Made by a program: the position numbers and the translations under genes. Shown piece after piece: positions 15,596 through 24,100 of a stretch of DNA of 64,000 nucleotides. The notes below the pieces were generated by a model, which worked only from the letters and a program-made list of their open reading frames with translations, was not told the origin of the DNA and ran no database searches. Origin of the DNA: Pseudorhodoplanes sp049324435. GTDB taxonomy: Bacteria; Pseudomonadota; Alphaproteobacteria; Rhizobiales; Xanthobacteraceae. Numbering within the stretch: position 1 is the first letter of the stretch; each line of letters starts with the position of its first letter. The DNA is taken from positions 1 to 64,000 of the forward strand of contig JBMOOQ010000017.1 in the NCBI GenBank assembly GCA_049324435.1, given 5' to 3'.

Positions 15596-15691
15596 GTTCG
15601 CCCGCGATGTCAACCGCGGGTGACGAGCCCGCATGCTCAGCGCCGGCAGGCTGCGGCTGCTTCGTGTGACGACGGCAAAGGAGGTTCAACC

Positions 15692-16267
15692 ATGTCCGCC
15701 ATTCTCCTGACGCCGCCGGCGATCGAGCCGGTGCCGCTTGCCGATATGAAGCTGTTTCTGCGTGTCGCACATGACGACGATGACGATGTCATTGCCGCGC
15801 TGATCGCGGCGGCCCGCGTTCATGTCGAGGCGAGGACCCGCCGCGCCCTGATCGCACAGACCTGGCGCCTGACCCGCGATGTCTGGCCGGCGAGCGGGCG
15901 GCTGCCGATCCTGCCGGTGCCGCTGATCGCGATCACGGCGATCCGGGTGTTCGATGCCGATGGCGCGCCGTATCTGCTCGATGTGGACGATTTCGACCTC
16001 GACACGGCGTCGGCGCCGGCGATGCTGACCTTTGCGAGAGGCGCGCCGCGTCCTCCGGGTAAACTTGCAGCCGGAATCGAGCTCGATATTTCGGCCGGTT
16101 ACGGCGAGGACGCGGACGACGTGCCTGCGCCGCTGCGCCAGGCGATCCGCATGCTGGTGGCACATTGGTACGAGAACCGCGGCGTGATCGCGGCAAGCGG
16201 AGAAGTGGCGGCGATGCCGGTCTCGGTCTCGTCGCTGATCGCGCCATTCCGGGTGTTGTCGCTATGA
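15692..16267 (+). CDS. GTA head-tail connector (gp6-like)
   Basis: 191 residues. Adaptor that docks beneath the portal; RcGTA gp6 (phage_connect/gp6-like family). The N-terminal segment PLADMKLFLRVAHDDDDDVI followed by AARVHVEARTRRALI is characteristic, as is the late AIRMLVAHWYENRG helix. A perfect AAAGGAGG lies upstream of ATG 15692. Its stop overlaps the next start (ATGA). This gene resumes the canonical GTA order after the 4.8 kb island. Confidence 0.92.
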   Translation: MSAILLTPPAIEPVPLADMKLFLRVAHDDDDDVIAALIAAARVHVEARTRRALIAQTWRLTRDVWPASGRLPILPVPLIAITAIRVFDADGAPYLLDVDDFDLDTASAPAMLTFARGAPRPPGKLAAGIELDISAGYGEDADDVPAPLRQAIRMLVAHWYENRGVIAASGEVAAMPVSVSSLIAPFRVLSL

Positions 16268-16587
16268 GCAATCCCGGCCTGTTGAGACATCGGCTGGTGC
16301 TGGAAGCGCCGGTCGAGAGCGCAGACGGCGCAGGCGGCGTGGTGCGGAGCTATTCCACCGCCGCGACGTTATGGGCGGAGGTAACGCAGGTGTCCGCGGC
16401 GCGCGCGCTCGAGGCGGAGCGGCTCGGTGCGCGGATCACGCACCGGATCGCAATCCGCTTTTCGGACGATATCACGACGACGCATCGCTTCCGCGACGGC
16501 GCGCGCATCTTCCGCATCGTGTCGCTGCGCGATCGCGACGGGCGCAAGCGCTTCCTGACGATCGAAGCGGAAGAGATTGTTCCGTGA
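16264..16587 (+). CDS. GTA head closure protein (gp7-like)
   Basis: 107 residues, start ATG 16264 overlapping the connector stop. Small beta-rich head-tail joining protein of the phage_H_T_join family: LLRHRLVLEAPVES at the N-terminus, LWAEVTQVSAARALEAERL in the middle and RIVSLRDRDGRKRFLTIEAEE at the end. It seals the portal after packaging and receives the tail. Confidence 0.88.
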   Translation: MSNPGLLRHRLVLEAPVESADGAGGVVRSYSTAATLWAEVTQVSAARALEAERLGARITHRIAIRFSDDITTTHRFRDGARIFRIVSLRDRDGRKRFLTIEAEEIVP

Positions 16588-16590
16588 TTT

Positions 16591-16718
16591 CCGTGTCCCG
16601 GATGCACTGCAGCGCGTCAGCGGTGCGGTGCCGATCCGGGACCCACCATTCTTATGACAACTCTGGGTCCCGGTTCTGCAGCGCACCGTTTCACGCTGCG
16701 CTGCGCCGGAGACACGAC
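16591..16718. repeat. GTA intergenic inverted-repeat element, copy 6
   Basis: Starts CCGTGTCCCGGATGCACTGC four bases after the gp7 stop and ends CTGCGCCGGAGACACGA. The right arm contains TTTCACGCTGCGCTGCGC, the exact complement of the left-arm core in copies 1 and 2. Confidence 0.85.
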
Positions 16719-16740
16719 CCGAGACGCGAAAGGATAAGCC

Positions 16741-17148
16741 ATGCCTGCATCAACCGCCGCGTTGCGCGCGGCGATCCATGACGCCTTGACCGCGGACGCT
16801 GTGCTGACCGGCATTCTTGGCGGTCCGAGGATTTACGACGAGCCGCCGGCGACGGCGGCTTTTCCCTATGTGACGCTCGGCGAAGCGCGCGTTGCAGACT
16901 TTTCAACGGGTGACGACGCTCTGCAGGAGCATCAGCTCACCTTGCATGCCTGGTCGCGACAGGGCGGGCACAAGGAAGCGCACATGATCGCGGGGGCGCT
17001 GTTGCAGGCGCTCGACGATGCGCCGCTTTCGCCCGACGGCCATCAGCTCGTCAACCTGCGCTTCTCGCTCGCCGATATCCGGCGCGAGGCTGACGGCCGC
17101 ACCTACCACGCGCTGGTGCGGTTTCGCGCGGTGACTGAGCCGGTGTGA
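16741..17148 (+). CDS. GTA tail terminator-like protein (DUF3168, gp8)
   Basis: 135 residues. DUF3168 family, which caps the tail tube and joins it to the head; RcGTA gp8. Landmarks are the N-terminal ALRAAIHDALTAD helix, FPYVTLGEARVADFSTGDD and LTLHAWSRQGGHKEAHMIA. ATG 16741 lies directly after repeat copy 6, whose downstream GAAAGGATAAGCC gives the ribosome binding site. Confidence 0.9.
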   Translation: MPASTAALRAAIHDALTADAVLTGILGGPRIYDEPPATAAFPYVTLGEARVADFSTGDDALQEHQLTLHAWSRQGGHKEAHMIAGALLQALDDAPLSPDGHQLVNLRFSLADIRREADGRTYHALVRFRAVTEPV

Positions 17149-17152
17149 CGAT

Positions 17153-17294
17153 CTCGTGTCCCGGGCGCGGCGCATCGTGAAACGTTGCGCCGCAGAACCG
17201 GGACCAATCTTCTCGAACCCTGACTTTCTCAAACTCTCATGGGTCCCGGCTCAGCGGTGCATCACTTCGTGCTGCACCGCGTCCGGGACACGAG
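17153..17294. repeat. GTA intergenic inverted-repeat element, copy 7
   Basis: Starts CTCGTGTCCCGGGCGCGGCG five bases after the gp8 stop and ends GCGTCCGGGACACGAG, 18 bases before the next ATG. Central CAGAACCGGGACCA and GGGTCCCGGCTCAGCGG are inverted complements. Confidence 0.85.
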
Positions 17295-17312
17295 CGATGG
17301 CAAGGACACACC

Positions 17313-17720
17313 ATGGCAGCACAAAAGGGCAAGGATCTGCTCATCAAGATGCACGACGGCTCGGCCTATGTGACAGTCGCCGGATTGCGGTCGCGGCGGA
17401 TCGCGTTCAACGCGGAGACGGTCGATATCACGCATGCGGAAAGCGCCGGACGCTGGCGCGAATTGCTCGATGGCGCCGGGATCAAGCGCGCGGGCGTCTC
17501 CGGCCGCGGGCTGTTCAAGGATGCATCGACCGACGCGCTGATGCGGCAGACCTTTTTCGATGGTGCGCTCAAAAATTGTCAGATCGTGATTCCGGATTTC
17601 GGCACCGTGCAGGGCCCATTCCAGATCACGAGTCTGGAATTCGCCGGCGAGCATGACGGCGAGGTCGCTTACGACATGACTCTGGAGTCGGCGGGTGAGC
17701 TGACATTCGCGGCGGCGTAG
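17313..17720 (+). CDS. GTA major tail protein (gp9)
   Basis: 135 residues. Tail tube subunit of the TP901-1-like family; RcGTA gp9. The N-terminus GKDLLIKMHDGSAYVTVAGL and the middle VDITHAESAGRWRELLDG are typical. The end carries TSLEFAGEHDGEVAYDMTLE. ATG 17313 is preceded by AAGGACAC just after repeat copy 7; the upstream frame is repeat sequence. Confidence 0.92.
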   Translation: MAAQKGKDLLIKMHDGSAYVTVAGLRSRRIAFNAETVDITHAESAGRWRELLDGAGIKRAGVSGRGLFKDASTDALMRQTFFDGALKNCQIVIPDFGTVQGPFQITSLEFAGEHDGEVAYDMTLESAGELTFAAA

Positions 17721-17722
17721 CG

Positions 17723-17852
17723 CTCGTGTCCCGGGCGCGCTGCGGCATGAAATGACGCTGCGCAGAACCGGGACCCACAGGCAGCCCAGGAATTGAACAG
17801 GTCCCGGCTCAGCGGTGCATCACGTCGCGCCGCACGCGCCCGGGACGCGAGA
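17723..17852. repeat. GTA intergenic inverted-repeat element, copy 8
   Basis: Starts CTCGTGTCCCGGGCGCGCTG three bases after the gp9 stop and ends CGCCCGGGACGCGAGAG, 14 bases before the next ATG. Confidence 0.85.
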
Positions 17853-17866
17853 GCGGAGCATCCTTT

Positions 17867-18184
17867 ATGCCCAATCATCATCGCGGCGAGATCGAAGCGG
17901 AGATCGGCGGACGCAAGCGCGTGCTGGTTCTGACGCTCGGCGCGCTGGCCGAACTTGAGGCCGCGTTCGGGGAGGGCGACCTGGTCGCGCTCGCCGAGCG
18001 CTTCGCCGGAGGGCGGATGAGTGCGCGCGACCTGATGCGTATCATCGGCGCCGGTCTGCGAGGTGCAGGCGAGAACGTCACCGATGAGGACGTCGCGACG
18101 ATGGCGGCGCCGGATGGCGCGCAGGGCTATGTACGGATCGCGGCCTCATTGATCGAGGCAACCTTTGGGAAGGCCGAAGCATGA
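17867..18184 (+). CDS. GTA gp10 family protein
   Basis: 105 residues, matching the GTA-gp10 family (a tail assembly chaperone-like protein specific to GTA-type clusters). Typical segments are HRGEIEAEIGGRKRVLVLTL, then LGALAELEAAFGEGDLVALA and RDLMRIIGAGLRGAG. Its last four bases overlap the next start (ATGA), so gp10, gp10.1 and gp11 form a tightly coupled set without intervening repeats. Confidence 0.9.
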   Translation: MPNHHRGEIEAEIGGRKRVLVLTLGALAELEAAFGEGDLVALAERFAGGRMSARDLMRIIGAGLRGAGENVTDEDVATMAAPDGAQGYVRIAASLIEATFGKAEA

Positions 18185-18369
18185 AACCGTTTCCCTGGAA
18201 CGAGGCCATCGGCTTCGGGCTCGGTGTATTGCGGCTCTCTCCTGCCGCCTTCTGGGCGATGACGCCGCGCGAGCTCGCACTCGCGATCACAGCCGTGACC
18301 GGCGACACCGCGCCGCTGCAGCGGACCAATCTCGCTGACCTGATGACGAGATATCCCGATGGCCGATGA
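18181..18369 (+). CDS. GTA tail assembly chaperone (phage_TAC / DUF2376-like)
   Basis: 62 residues, start ATG 18181 overlapping the gp10 stop. The pattern FPWNEAIGFGLGVLRLSPAA, then FWAMTPRELALAI, is the signature of the short tail assembly chaperone just before the tape measure in RcGTA-like clusters. It presumably coats the tape measure during tail assembly with gp10. It overlaps the next gene by 11 bases. Confidence 0.9.
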   Translation: MKPFPWNEAIGFGLGVLRLSPAAFWAMTPRELALAITAVTGDTAPLQRTNLADLMTRYPDGR

Positions 18370-18943
18370 TTTCGACGACTTCGCGCTCACCGAACGCGCA
18401 GCGCAGCTCGAGCGCAATGTGCGCAGCCTCGATAGCGGAATGCGCGACATCAATCGCAGCACCGCGCAGTTCGGGCGCGCGTTGTCGAATGCCTTTGCGC
18501 AGGGCGTGAGCGGCAGCCGCAGCCTCGACGATGTGCTGAAGTCGCTCTATCTGCGGCTGTCCGATATTGCGCTGAAGACGGCGTTCAAACCGCTGGAAAG
18601 CGCGTTGACCGCGGGCTTTGCGGGCTTGTTTCCCGGCGGCGCATCGGTCGCGGCGGCGCAGGGCGCGGTGAAACCATTTGCATCTGGCGGCATCATCGGC
18701 ACGCCGACCTATTTTCCGTTGCGATCGGGCGGCGTTGGCCTCGCGGGAGAAGCGGGGCCCGAAGCCATCATGCCGCTGGTGCGCGGTCCGGACGGACGGC
18801 TCGGTGTTGCTGCGTCAGGCGGGGGCGGCGCGCACATCACCGTGAATATCGCGACACCGGATGCCGACTCGTTCCGTCGCTCCGAACTCTATCTCACCGG
18901 CCAGATTGCGCGCGCAGTGGCGCGCGGCCAGCGCGGGATGTGA
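18359..18943 (+). CDS. GTA tape measure protein (gp11)
   Basis: 194 residues, close to the short tape measure of RcGTA (about 220) and far shorter than phage ones, implying a short tail. The N-terminal half is helical with heptad-like patterning (LTERAAQLERNVRSLDSGMR). The second half has the Gly-rich FASGGIIGTPTYFPL and GEAGPEAIMPL typical of this family. It also probably aids DNA passage at the host envelope. Confidence 0.9.
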   Translation: MADDFDDFALTERAAQLERNVRSLDSGMRDINRSTAQFGRALSNAFAQGVSGSRSLDDVLKSLYLRLSDIALKTAFKPLESALTAGFAGLFPGGASVAAAQGAVKPFASGGIIGTPTYFPLRSGGVGLAGEAGPEAIMPLVRGPDGRLGVAASGGGGAHITVNIATPDADSFRRSELYLTGQIARAVARGQRGM

Positions 18944-18947
18944 ACGC

Positions 18948-19577
18948 ATGCCAGCCTTCCACGAGATCCTGTTTCCGCTCGACATCGCGCTCGGCAGCGC
19001 GGGCGGGCCGGAGCGGCGCACCGAGATCGTTGCGCTCGCTTCCGGAAGGGAGGAACGCAATGCCCGCTGGGCGCATTCGCGGCGGCGCTACGACGCGGGC
19101 TACGGCGTGAAAACCTTTGAGGCGTTGTCGCAGGTGATTGCCTTCTTCGAGGAGCGGCGCGGCATGCTGCATGGCTTCCGCTGGCGCGACCGGCTGGATC
19201 ATGCGTCGGCGGCGCCCGGAGTGACTGTCACCGCTCTCGATCAGACGATCGGCGTTGGCGATGGCGAGACCGTCGCGTTTCAATTGGCAAAGACCTATGG
19301 CGGAGCATTCGCGCCCTATGTTCGGCCGGTGGTGAAGCCTGTGAGCGGCAGCGTGCGCGTGGCCGTGGACGGCGTGGAGCTGAATGACGGTTTCAGTGTC
19401 GATGTGACGACCGGCGTCGTCACCTTCGCCATCCCGCCCGGCATTGGCGAGGCGGTGACCGCCGGCTTTCTGTTCGATGTGCCGGTGCGGTTCGACACCG
19501 ATTATCTCGAAGTTGACCTGTCGGCCTTCGCCGCGGGTGCGATTCCGAAGATCCCGCTCATCGAGATCAAGGTGTAA
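18948..19577 (+). CDS. GTA distal tail protein (DUF2460, gp12)
   Basis: 209 residues. DUF2460/TIGR02217 family, distal tail protein that starts the baseplate; RcGTA gp12. Landmarks are the N-terminal FHEILFPLDIALGSAGGPER and TEIVALASGREERNARW, the YDAGYGVKTFEALSQVIAFF block and the C-terminal PIRFDTDYLEVDL-like segment (here PVRFDTDYLEVDLSAF). ATG 18948 follows the gp11 stop by four bases. Confidence 0.93.
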   Translation: MPAFHEILFPLDIALGSAGGPERRTEIVALASGREERNARWAHSRRRYDAGYGVKTFEALSQVIAFFEERRGMLHGFRWRDRLDHASAAPGVTVTALDQTIGVGDGETVAFQLAKTYGGAFAPYVRPVVKPVSGSVRVAVDGVELNDGFSVDVTTGVVTFAIPPGIGEAVTAGFLFDVPVRFDTDYLEVDLSAFAAGAIPKIPLIEIKV

Positions 19578-19708
19578 CTCGTGTCCTGGATGCACCGCTG
19601 CGTGCCACGCTGCGGTGCTGTTCCGGGACCCATTGTTCACCAAAGCAGTTCTGGGTCCCAATTCTGCGGCGTACCGCTGCGCGCTGCGCCCGCGCCCGGG
19701 ACAAGAGA
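19578..19708. repeat. GTA intergenic inverted-repeat element, copy 9
   Basis: Begins at the base after the gp12 stop (CTCGTGTCCTGGATGCACCG) and ends CCGCGCCCGGGACAAGAG, ten bases before the next ATG. It fills the whole intergenic space. Confidence 0.85.
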
Positions 19709-19717
19709 CCATTTTGC

Positions 19718-20614
19718 ATGCGCACCATTCCGCCCGCCTTGCAGGACAAACTGAATTCCGGCGCGACTACGTTGTGCCGCTGCTTCATCCTGACCCGCCG
19801 CGACGGCGTTGTTCAGGGCTTCACCGATCACGATTGCGACGTGACGCTGGACGATATCGTCTGCCGCGCCGCGACCGGCTTTTCGGGATCCGAAGCGGTG
19901 GCGCGATTGGGGCTGAGCGTCGATGGCATCGAGGTGTCGGGCGTACTCGCCGACGATAGCCTGAACGAGGATGCGCTGGCCGCCGGCCGCTATGACGCGG
20001 CGCAGATTGACATGTATGTTGTGGACTGGAGCGAGCCGTCGCTGCACGTGCTGATGGCACGCGGACATATCGGCGAGGTGCGCCGCGAGGGCCGGGCCTT
20101 CGTTGCAGAATTGCGCGGTCTTGCGGATGCACTCAATGCGGAAACCGGACGCACCTATACGCCCACCTGCGCGGCCGATCTCGGCGATGCGCGCTGCGGC
20201 GTCGATCTCGACCATCCCGCCTATCGCGGGGAGGGTGTTGTGACCGCGCCGAATGGCGTGTCGGCCTTTGCCGCGAGCGGTCTTGTAGCGTTCGATGACG
20301 GCTGGTTTACGGCCGGACGTTTGCTCTTTACGAGCGGTGCCAACAGTGGCGACGCCGTGCAGGTCAAGCGGCACAGCATCGAGGGCGATAGCGTCGTGAT
20401 CGCGCTGTGGCAGGCGATGGCGCGCCCGGTTTCGCCCGGCGATACCTTTGTGATTACGGCGGGATGCGACAAGCGCTTTGCAACGTGCCGCGATCGTTTC
20501 GGGAATGTGCTCAACTTCCGCGGCTTCCCGCATATTCCCGGCAACGATTTCCTCATCCGCTACGCCCTTGAGGGCGAGCCCGGCCATGACGGGAAGAGCC
20601 TGAGGAAGACATGA
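19718..20614 (+). CDS. GTA baseplate hub protein (DUF2163, gp13)
   Basis: 298 residues. DUF2163/phage_BR0599 family; RcGTA gp13, reported there as an iron-sulfur-containing hub component. Landmarks are the N-terminal PALQDKLNSGATTLCRCFIL and TRRDGVVQGFTDHDCDVTL, and the C-terminal TPTCAADLGDARCGVDL and GCDKRFATCRDRFGNVLNF, which supply the Cys residues expected for the cluster. ATG 19718 lies just after repeat copy 9. Confidence 0.93.
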   Translation: MRTIPPALQDKLNSGATTLCRCFILTRRDGVVQGFTDHDCDVTLDDIVCRAATGFSGSEAVARLGLSVDGIEVSGVLADDSLNEDALAAGRYDAAQIDMYVVDWSEPSLHVLMARGHIGEVRREGRAFVAELRGLADALNAETGRTYTPTCAADLGDARCGVDLDHPAYRGEGVVTAPNGVSAFAASGLVAFDDGWFTAGRLLFTSGANSGDAVQVKRHSIEGDSVVIALWQAMARPVSPGDTFVITAGCDKRFATCRDRFGNVLNFRGFPHIPGNDFLIRYALEGEPGHDGKSLRKT

Positions 20615-20615
20615 T

Positions 20616-20743
20616 CTCGCGTCCCGGATGCGGTGCAGTACGAAGTGGAGCGCCGCTGATCCGGGACCCGTCAATGTAGCAGCAGATATCGGTCCCGGCT
20701 CTGCAGCGCGGGACTTCGCACGGCACTGTGCCCGGGACACGAG
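20616..20743. repeat. GTA intergenic inverted-repeat element, copy 10
   Basis: Starts CTCGCGTCCCGGATGCGGTG two bases after the gp13 stop and ends CCCGGGACACGAGG. The GAGG at its end lies eight bases before the gp14 ATG, so the element seems to supply the ribosome binding site. Confidence 0.85.
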
Positions 20744-20751
20744 GCTTGTGC

Positions 20752-21186
20752 ATGCCCATCACACCAAACCTCATTGTCGCCGAAGCGCGAAGCTGGATCG
20801 GCACGCCCTATCGTCACCAGGCCTCGGTGAAAGGCGTCGGCTGCGACTGCCTGGGGCTTGTGCGCGGCGTCTGGCGCGCGCTGTATGGCAAGGAGCCAGA
20901 GCGCTTGCCGCCATATTCGCGCGATTGGGCGGAAGCATCGTCGCGCGAGACGCTGGCAGAAGCCGGCGCGCGGCATCTGGTGCCGGTCGCGCGCGATGCG
21001 ATGCAGGCCGGCGACGTGGTGCTGTTTCGCTGGCGCAGCGGTCTTGTCGCCAAACATGCAGCGATCCTGACAGACGTTGCGTCGATGGTTCATGCGCATG
21101 ACGGCGCGGCCGTTGCCGAGGTGGCGTTTGCGCCGTGGTGGCGCCGGCGTGTCGCTTATGTATTCCGCTTTCCGGGAGTGAACTGA
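20752..21186 (+). CDS. GTA NlpC/P60 peptidase (gp14)
   Basis: 144 residues. Cell-wall endopeptidase carried in the tail to open peptidoglycan during DNA delivery; RcGTA gp14 (TIGR02219). Catalytic Cys is in CDCLGLVRG (C33) and catalytic His in KHAAIL (H102). The N-terminal SWIGTPYRHQASVKGVG is the family opening. The stop overlaps the next ATG (TGATG), coupling it to the tail hub gene. Confidence 0.94.
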   Translation: MPITPNLIVAEARSWIGTPYRHQASVKGVGCDCLGLVRGVWRALYGKEPERLPPYSRDWAEASSRETLAEAGARHLVPVARDAMQAGDVVLFRWRSGLVAKHAAILTDVASMVHAHDGAAVAEVAFAPWWRRRVAYVFRFPGVN

Positions 21187-24100
21187 TGGCATCGCTTGTG
21201 CTTTCCAGCGCCGGCAGCGCCATTGGCGGAGCCCTGTTTGGCCCGGTCGGCGCCTTCGCCGGACAATTGGCGGGTGCGATCGGCGGCAGCCTGATCGACC
21301 GCAGGCTGTTCTCATCGCCGCCGGGGCCGGCCCGTACCCATGAAGGGCCGCGGCTGCGCGATCTCGATGTCATGGTGTCGAGTGAGGGCGCACCGGTCCC
21401 CCGCGTTTATGGCCGCGTGCGGGTACCAGGTCATGTGATCTGGGCGACTGCCCTTCAGGAACAGATCATCACTCGCACCGAAACCACAGGCGGCGGCGAT
21501 TCCGGCGGCAAGGGCGGAGGCGGCGGTCATTCGGCCCAGCCCGCACAAACGACGACCACCCGGACCTATTCCTATTTCGCCAATATCGCGGTGGCGCTTG
21601 CGGAGGGCCCGGTCGCGCATCTCGGACGGGTTTGGGCCGACGGCAAGCCGCTCGATCTCTCCGGATTGAATGTGCGCTTTTATCCCGGCGACGAGGATCA
21701 GACCGCGGACCCGCTGATTGTTGCCAAGGAGGGCGCCGACCATGCGCCGGCCTATCGCGGGATTTGCTATGTCGTGTTCGAGCGGCTGCCGGTCGCAGCA
21801 TTCGGCAATCGCATTCCGCAATTGTCGTTCGAGATCGTGCGCCCGGTCGGCTCGCTCGAAAATGCAATCCGCGCCGTGACTCTGATTCCGGGTGCGACCG
21901 AATTCGGATACGAGCCCGCGACCGTGACCCGCTCTGTCGGGCCAGGCAAGCACGAGGCGGAAAACCGCCATGTCACGCAGGCGCCCTCCGACGTGATCGC
22001 CTCGCTCGACGAGTTGCAGGCGCTGTGTCCCAATCTCGAACGCGTGGCGATCGTGGTGGCCTGGTTCGGCGACGATCTGCGCGCGGGACATTGCCGCATC
22101 AGGCCCGGTGTCGACCGTGCGAGCAAGACGACGACCGGTGCGACCTGGTCGGTTGCGGGCGTGGGGCGGGGCAGCGCCTACGTGGTCTCGCAGGTCGAGG
22201 GCCGCGCGGCCTATGGCGGCACACCGTCCGACAATAGCGTGCGGCATCTGATCGGGGAGCTGAAAGCGCGCGGGCTCAAGGTCACACTCTATCCGTTCGT
22301 GATGATGGATGTGCCCGCCGGCAATGTGTTGCCGAATCCGTATGCCGCCGAGCCGCCGCAACCGGCCTATCCCTGGCGCGGTCACATCACATGCGATCCG
22401 GCACCGGGCATTGATGGTTCGCCCGACGGCACGAGCGCGGCGGGCGATCAGGTTGACGCCTTCTTTGCAGGGGGTGGCACCTCCGGCTGGAACTTCCGGC
22501 GGCTCGTTCTGCATTATGCCTCCCTTGCAGCGAGCGCCGGCGGCGTCGATGCGTTCGTCATCGGTTCGGAGTTGAAGGCGCTGACTCGCGTGCGCTCGGC
22601 TCCGGGTGTCTATCCCGCGGTGAACCAGCTGGTGACGCTCGCTGCCGACGTGCGCGCCACTCTCGGCAACGGCACGGTGATCACCTATGCCGCCGACTGG
22701 ACCGAATACGGCGCCCATGTGGTCGATGCGATGGCTCAGGAGGTGCGCTTCCCGCTCGATCCGCTCTGGGCATCCCCCAATATCGATGCGATTGGGATCG
22801 ACTATTATCCGCCGCTGTCGGACTGGCGCGATACGTCCGACCACGCCGACCGCGCGATCGCCGGTACGATCCACGATCGCGACTATCTGGCGGCCAATCT
22901 CGGCGGCGGCGAGGCGTTCGACTTTTATTACGCCGATGAGGCCGCGCGGACGGCGCAAATCCGCTCGCCGATCACCGACGGGCTCGGTAAGCCGTGGATA
23001 TTCCGGCAGAAGGATCTCTGGAATTTCTGGTCGCAGCCGCATTACGAGCGGGTGGACGGAATCGAACTCGTTTCGCCGACGGCTTTCGTTCCGCAAGGCA
23101 AGCCGATCTGGCTGACCGAAACCGGCTGCCCCGCGGTGGACAAGGGCGCGAACCAGCCGAGCGCATTTCCCGATGCCCGCTCGTCCAGCGGCGGTTATCC
23201 GTATTTCTCCAACGGACGGCGCGACGACCTGATCCAGCGGCGCTATCTCGAAACGGTGCTCGCCGCATTCGGCGCGGACAGCGATCGCAATCCGGTCTCG
23301 CCAGTCTATGACGGGCGCATGGTCGATCCGTCCGGCATTCATGTGTGGACCTGGGACGCGCGTCCTTATCCTGTGTTTCCGCAGGCGATCGATGTTTGGA
23401 CCGATGGAGTCAATTGGGAGACCGGGCATTGGCTCACCGGACGCCTCGGCGGAGCGTCGATGGAGGGGTTGATCGGAACCATCCTCGCCGATGCCGGTGC
23501 GCCGGACTGCGATGTGTCGGCGCTCGGCGAGGGGCCCGAGGGCTACACCATCGACCGGCCGATGAGCGCTCGTGCCGCGATCGAGCCGCTGGCACAGACC
23601 TTTGCCTTCGACGCAACGGAGGATCGCGGTGTGCTTGCGTTTCGGCCGCGTGGCGGCGCGCCGGTCGCCGAACTTACCGGCGACGATTGCGTGCTGCCGG
23701 ACCGCGGTGCGCCGCTGCGGTTGACGCGCGCTCAGGAAACCGAATTGCCGCGCGAGATATCGCTCGGCTTTATCGATGGCGGCGCCGACTATCGCCGTGG
23801 TGCTGCGTCGTCGCGCGTGCTGACCGGCGCATCGATGCGGGTGGTGCAAAGCGACGTCGCAATGGTGGCAAGCGGCAAGGTCGCGGCACGGCGCGCCGAC
23901 ATTTGGCTGCAGGATGTGTGGGCGGGGCGGGAAAGCGCGGACTTCGTCCTGCCACCGAGCCGCCTCGCTCTGGTGCCGGGCGACGTGATCGCGCTGAACG
24001 CGGACGGCTGGCGGCGCCTTTTCGAAATTCGCGATGTGGTCGATACGCTCGCCCGCGCGGTAAAGGCCCGCGCGATCGATCCGGAAATCTTCAACCTGCC

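Noticed and set aside
5296..20743. CRISPR array
   Set aside because: The repeats are far apart, 130-150 bases long, arm-complementary and separated by genes, with no short direct repeats and spacers.
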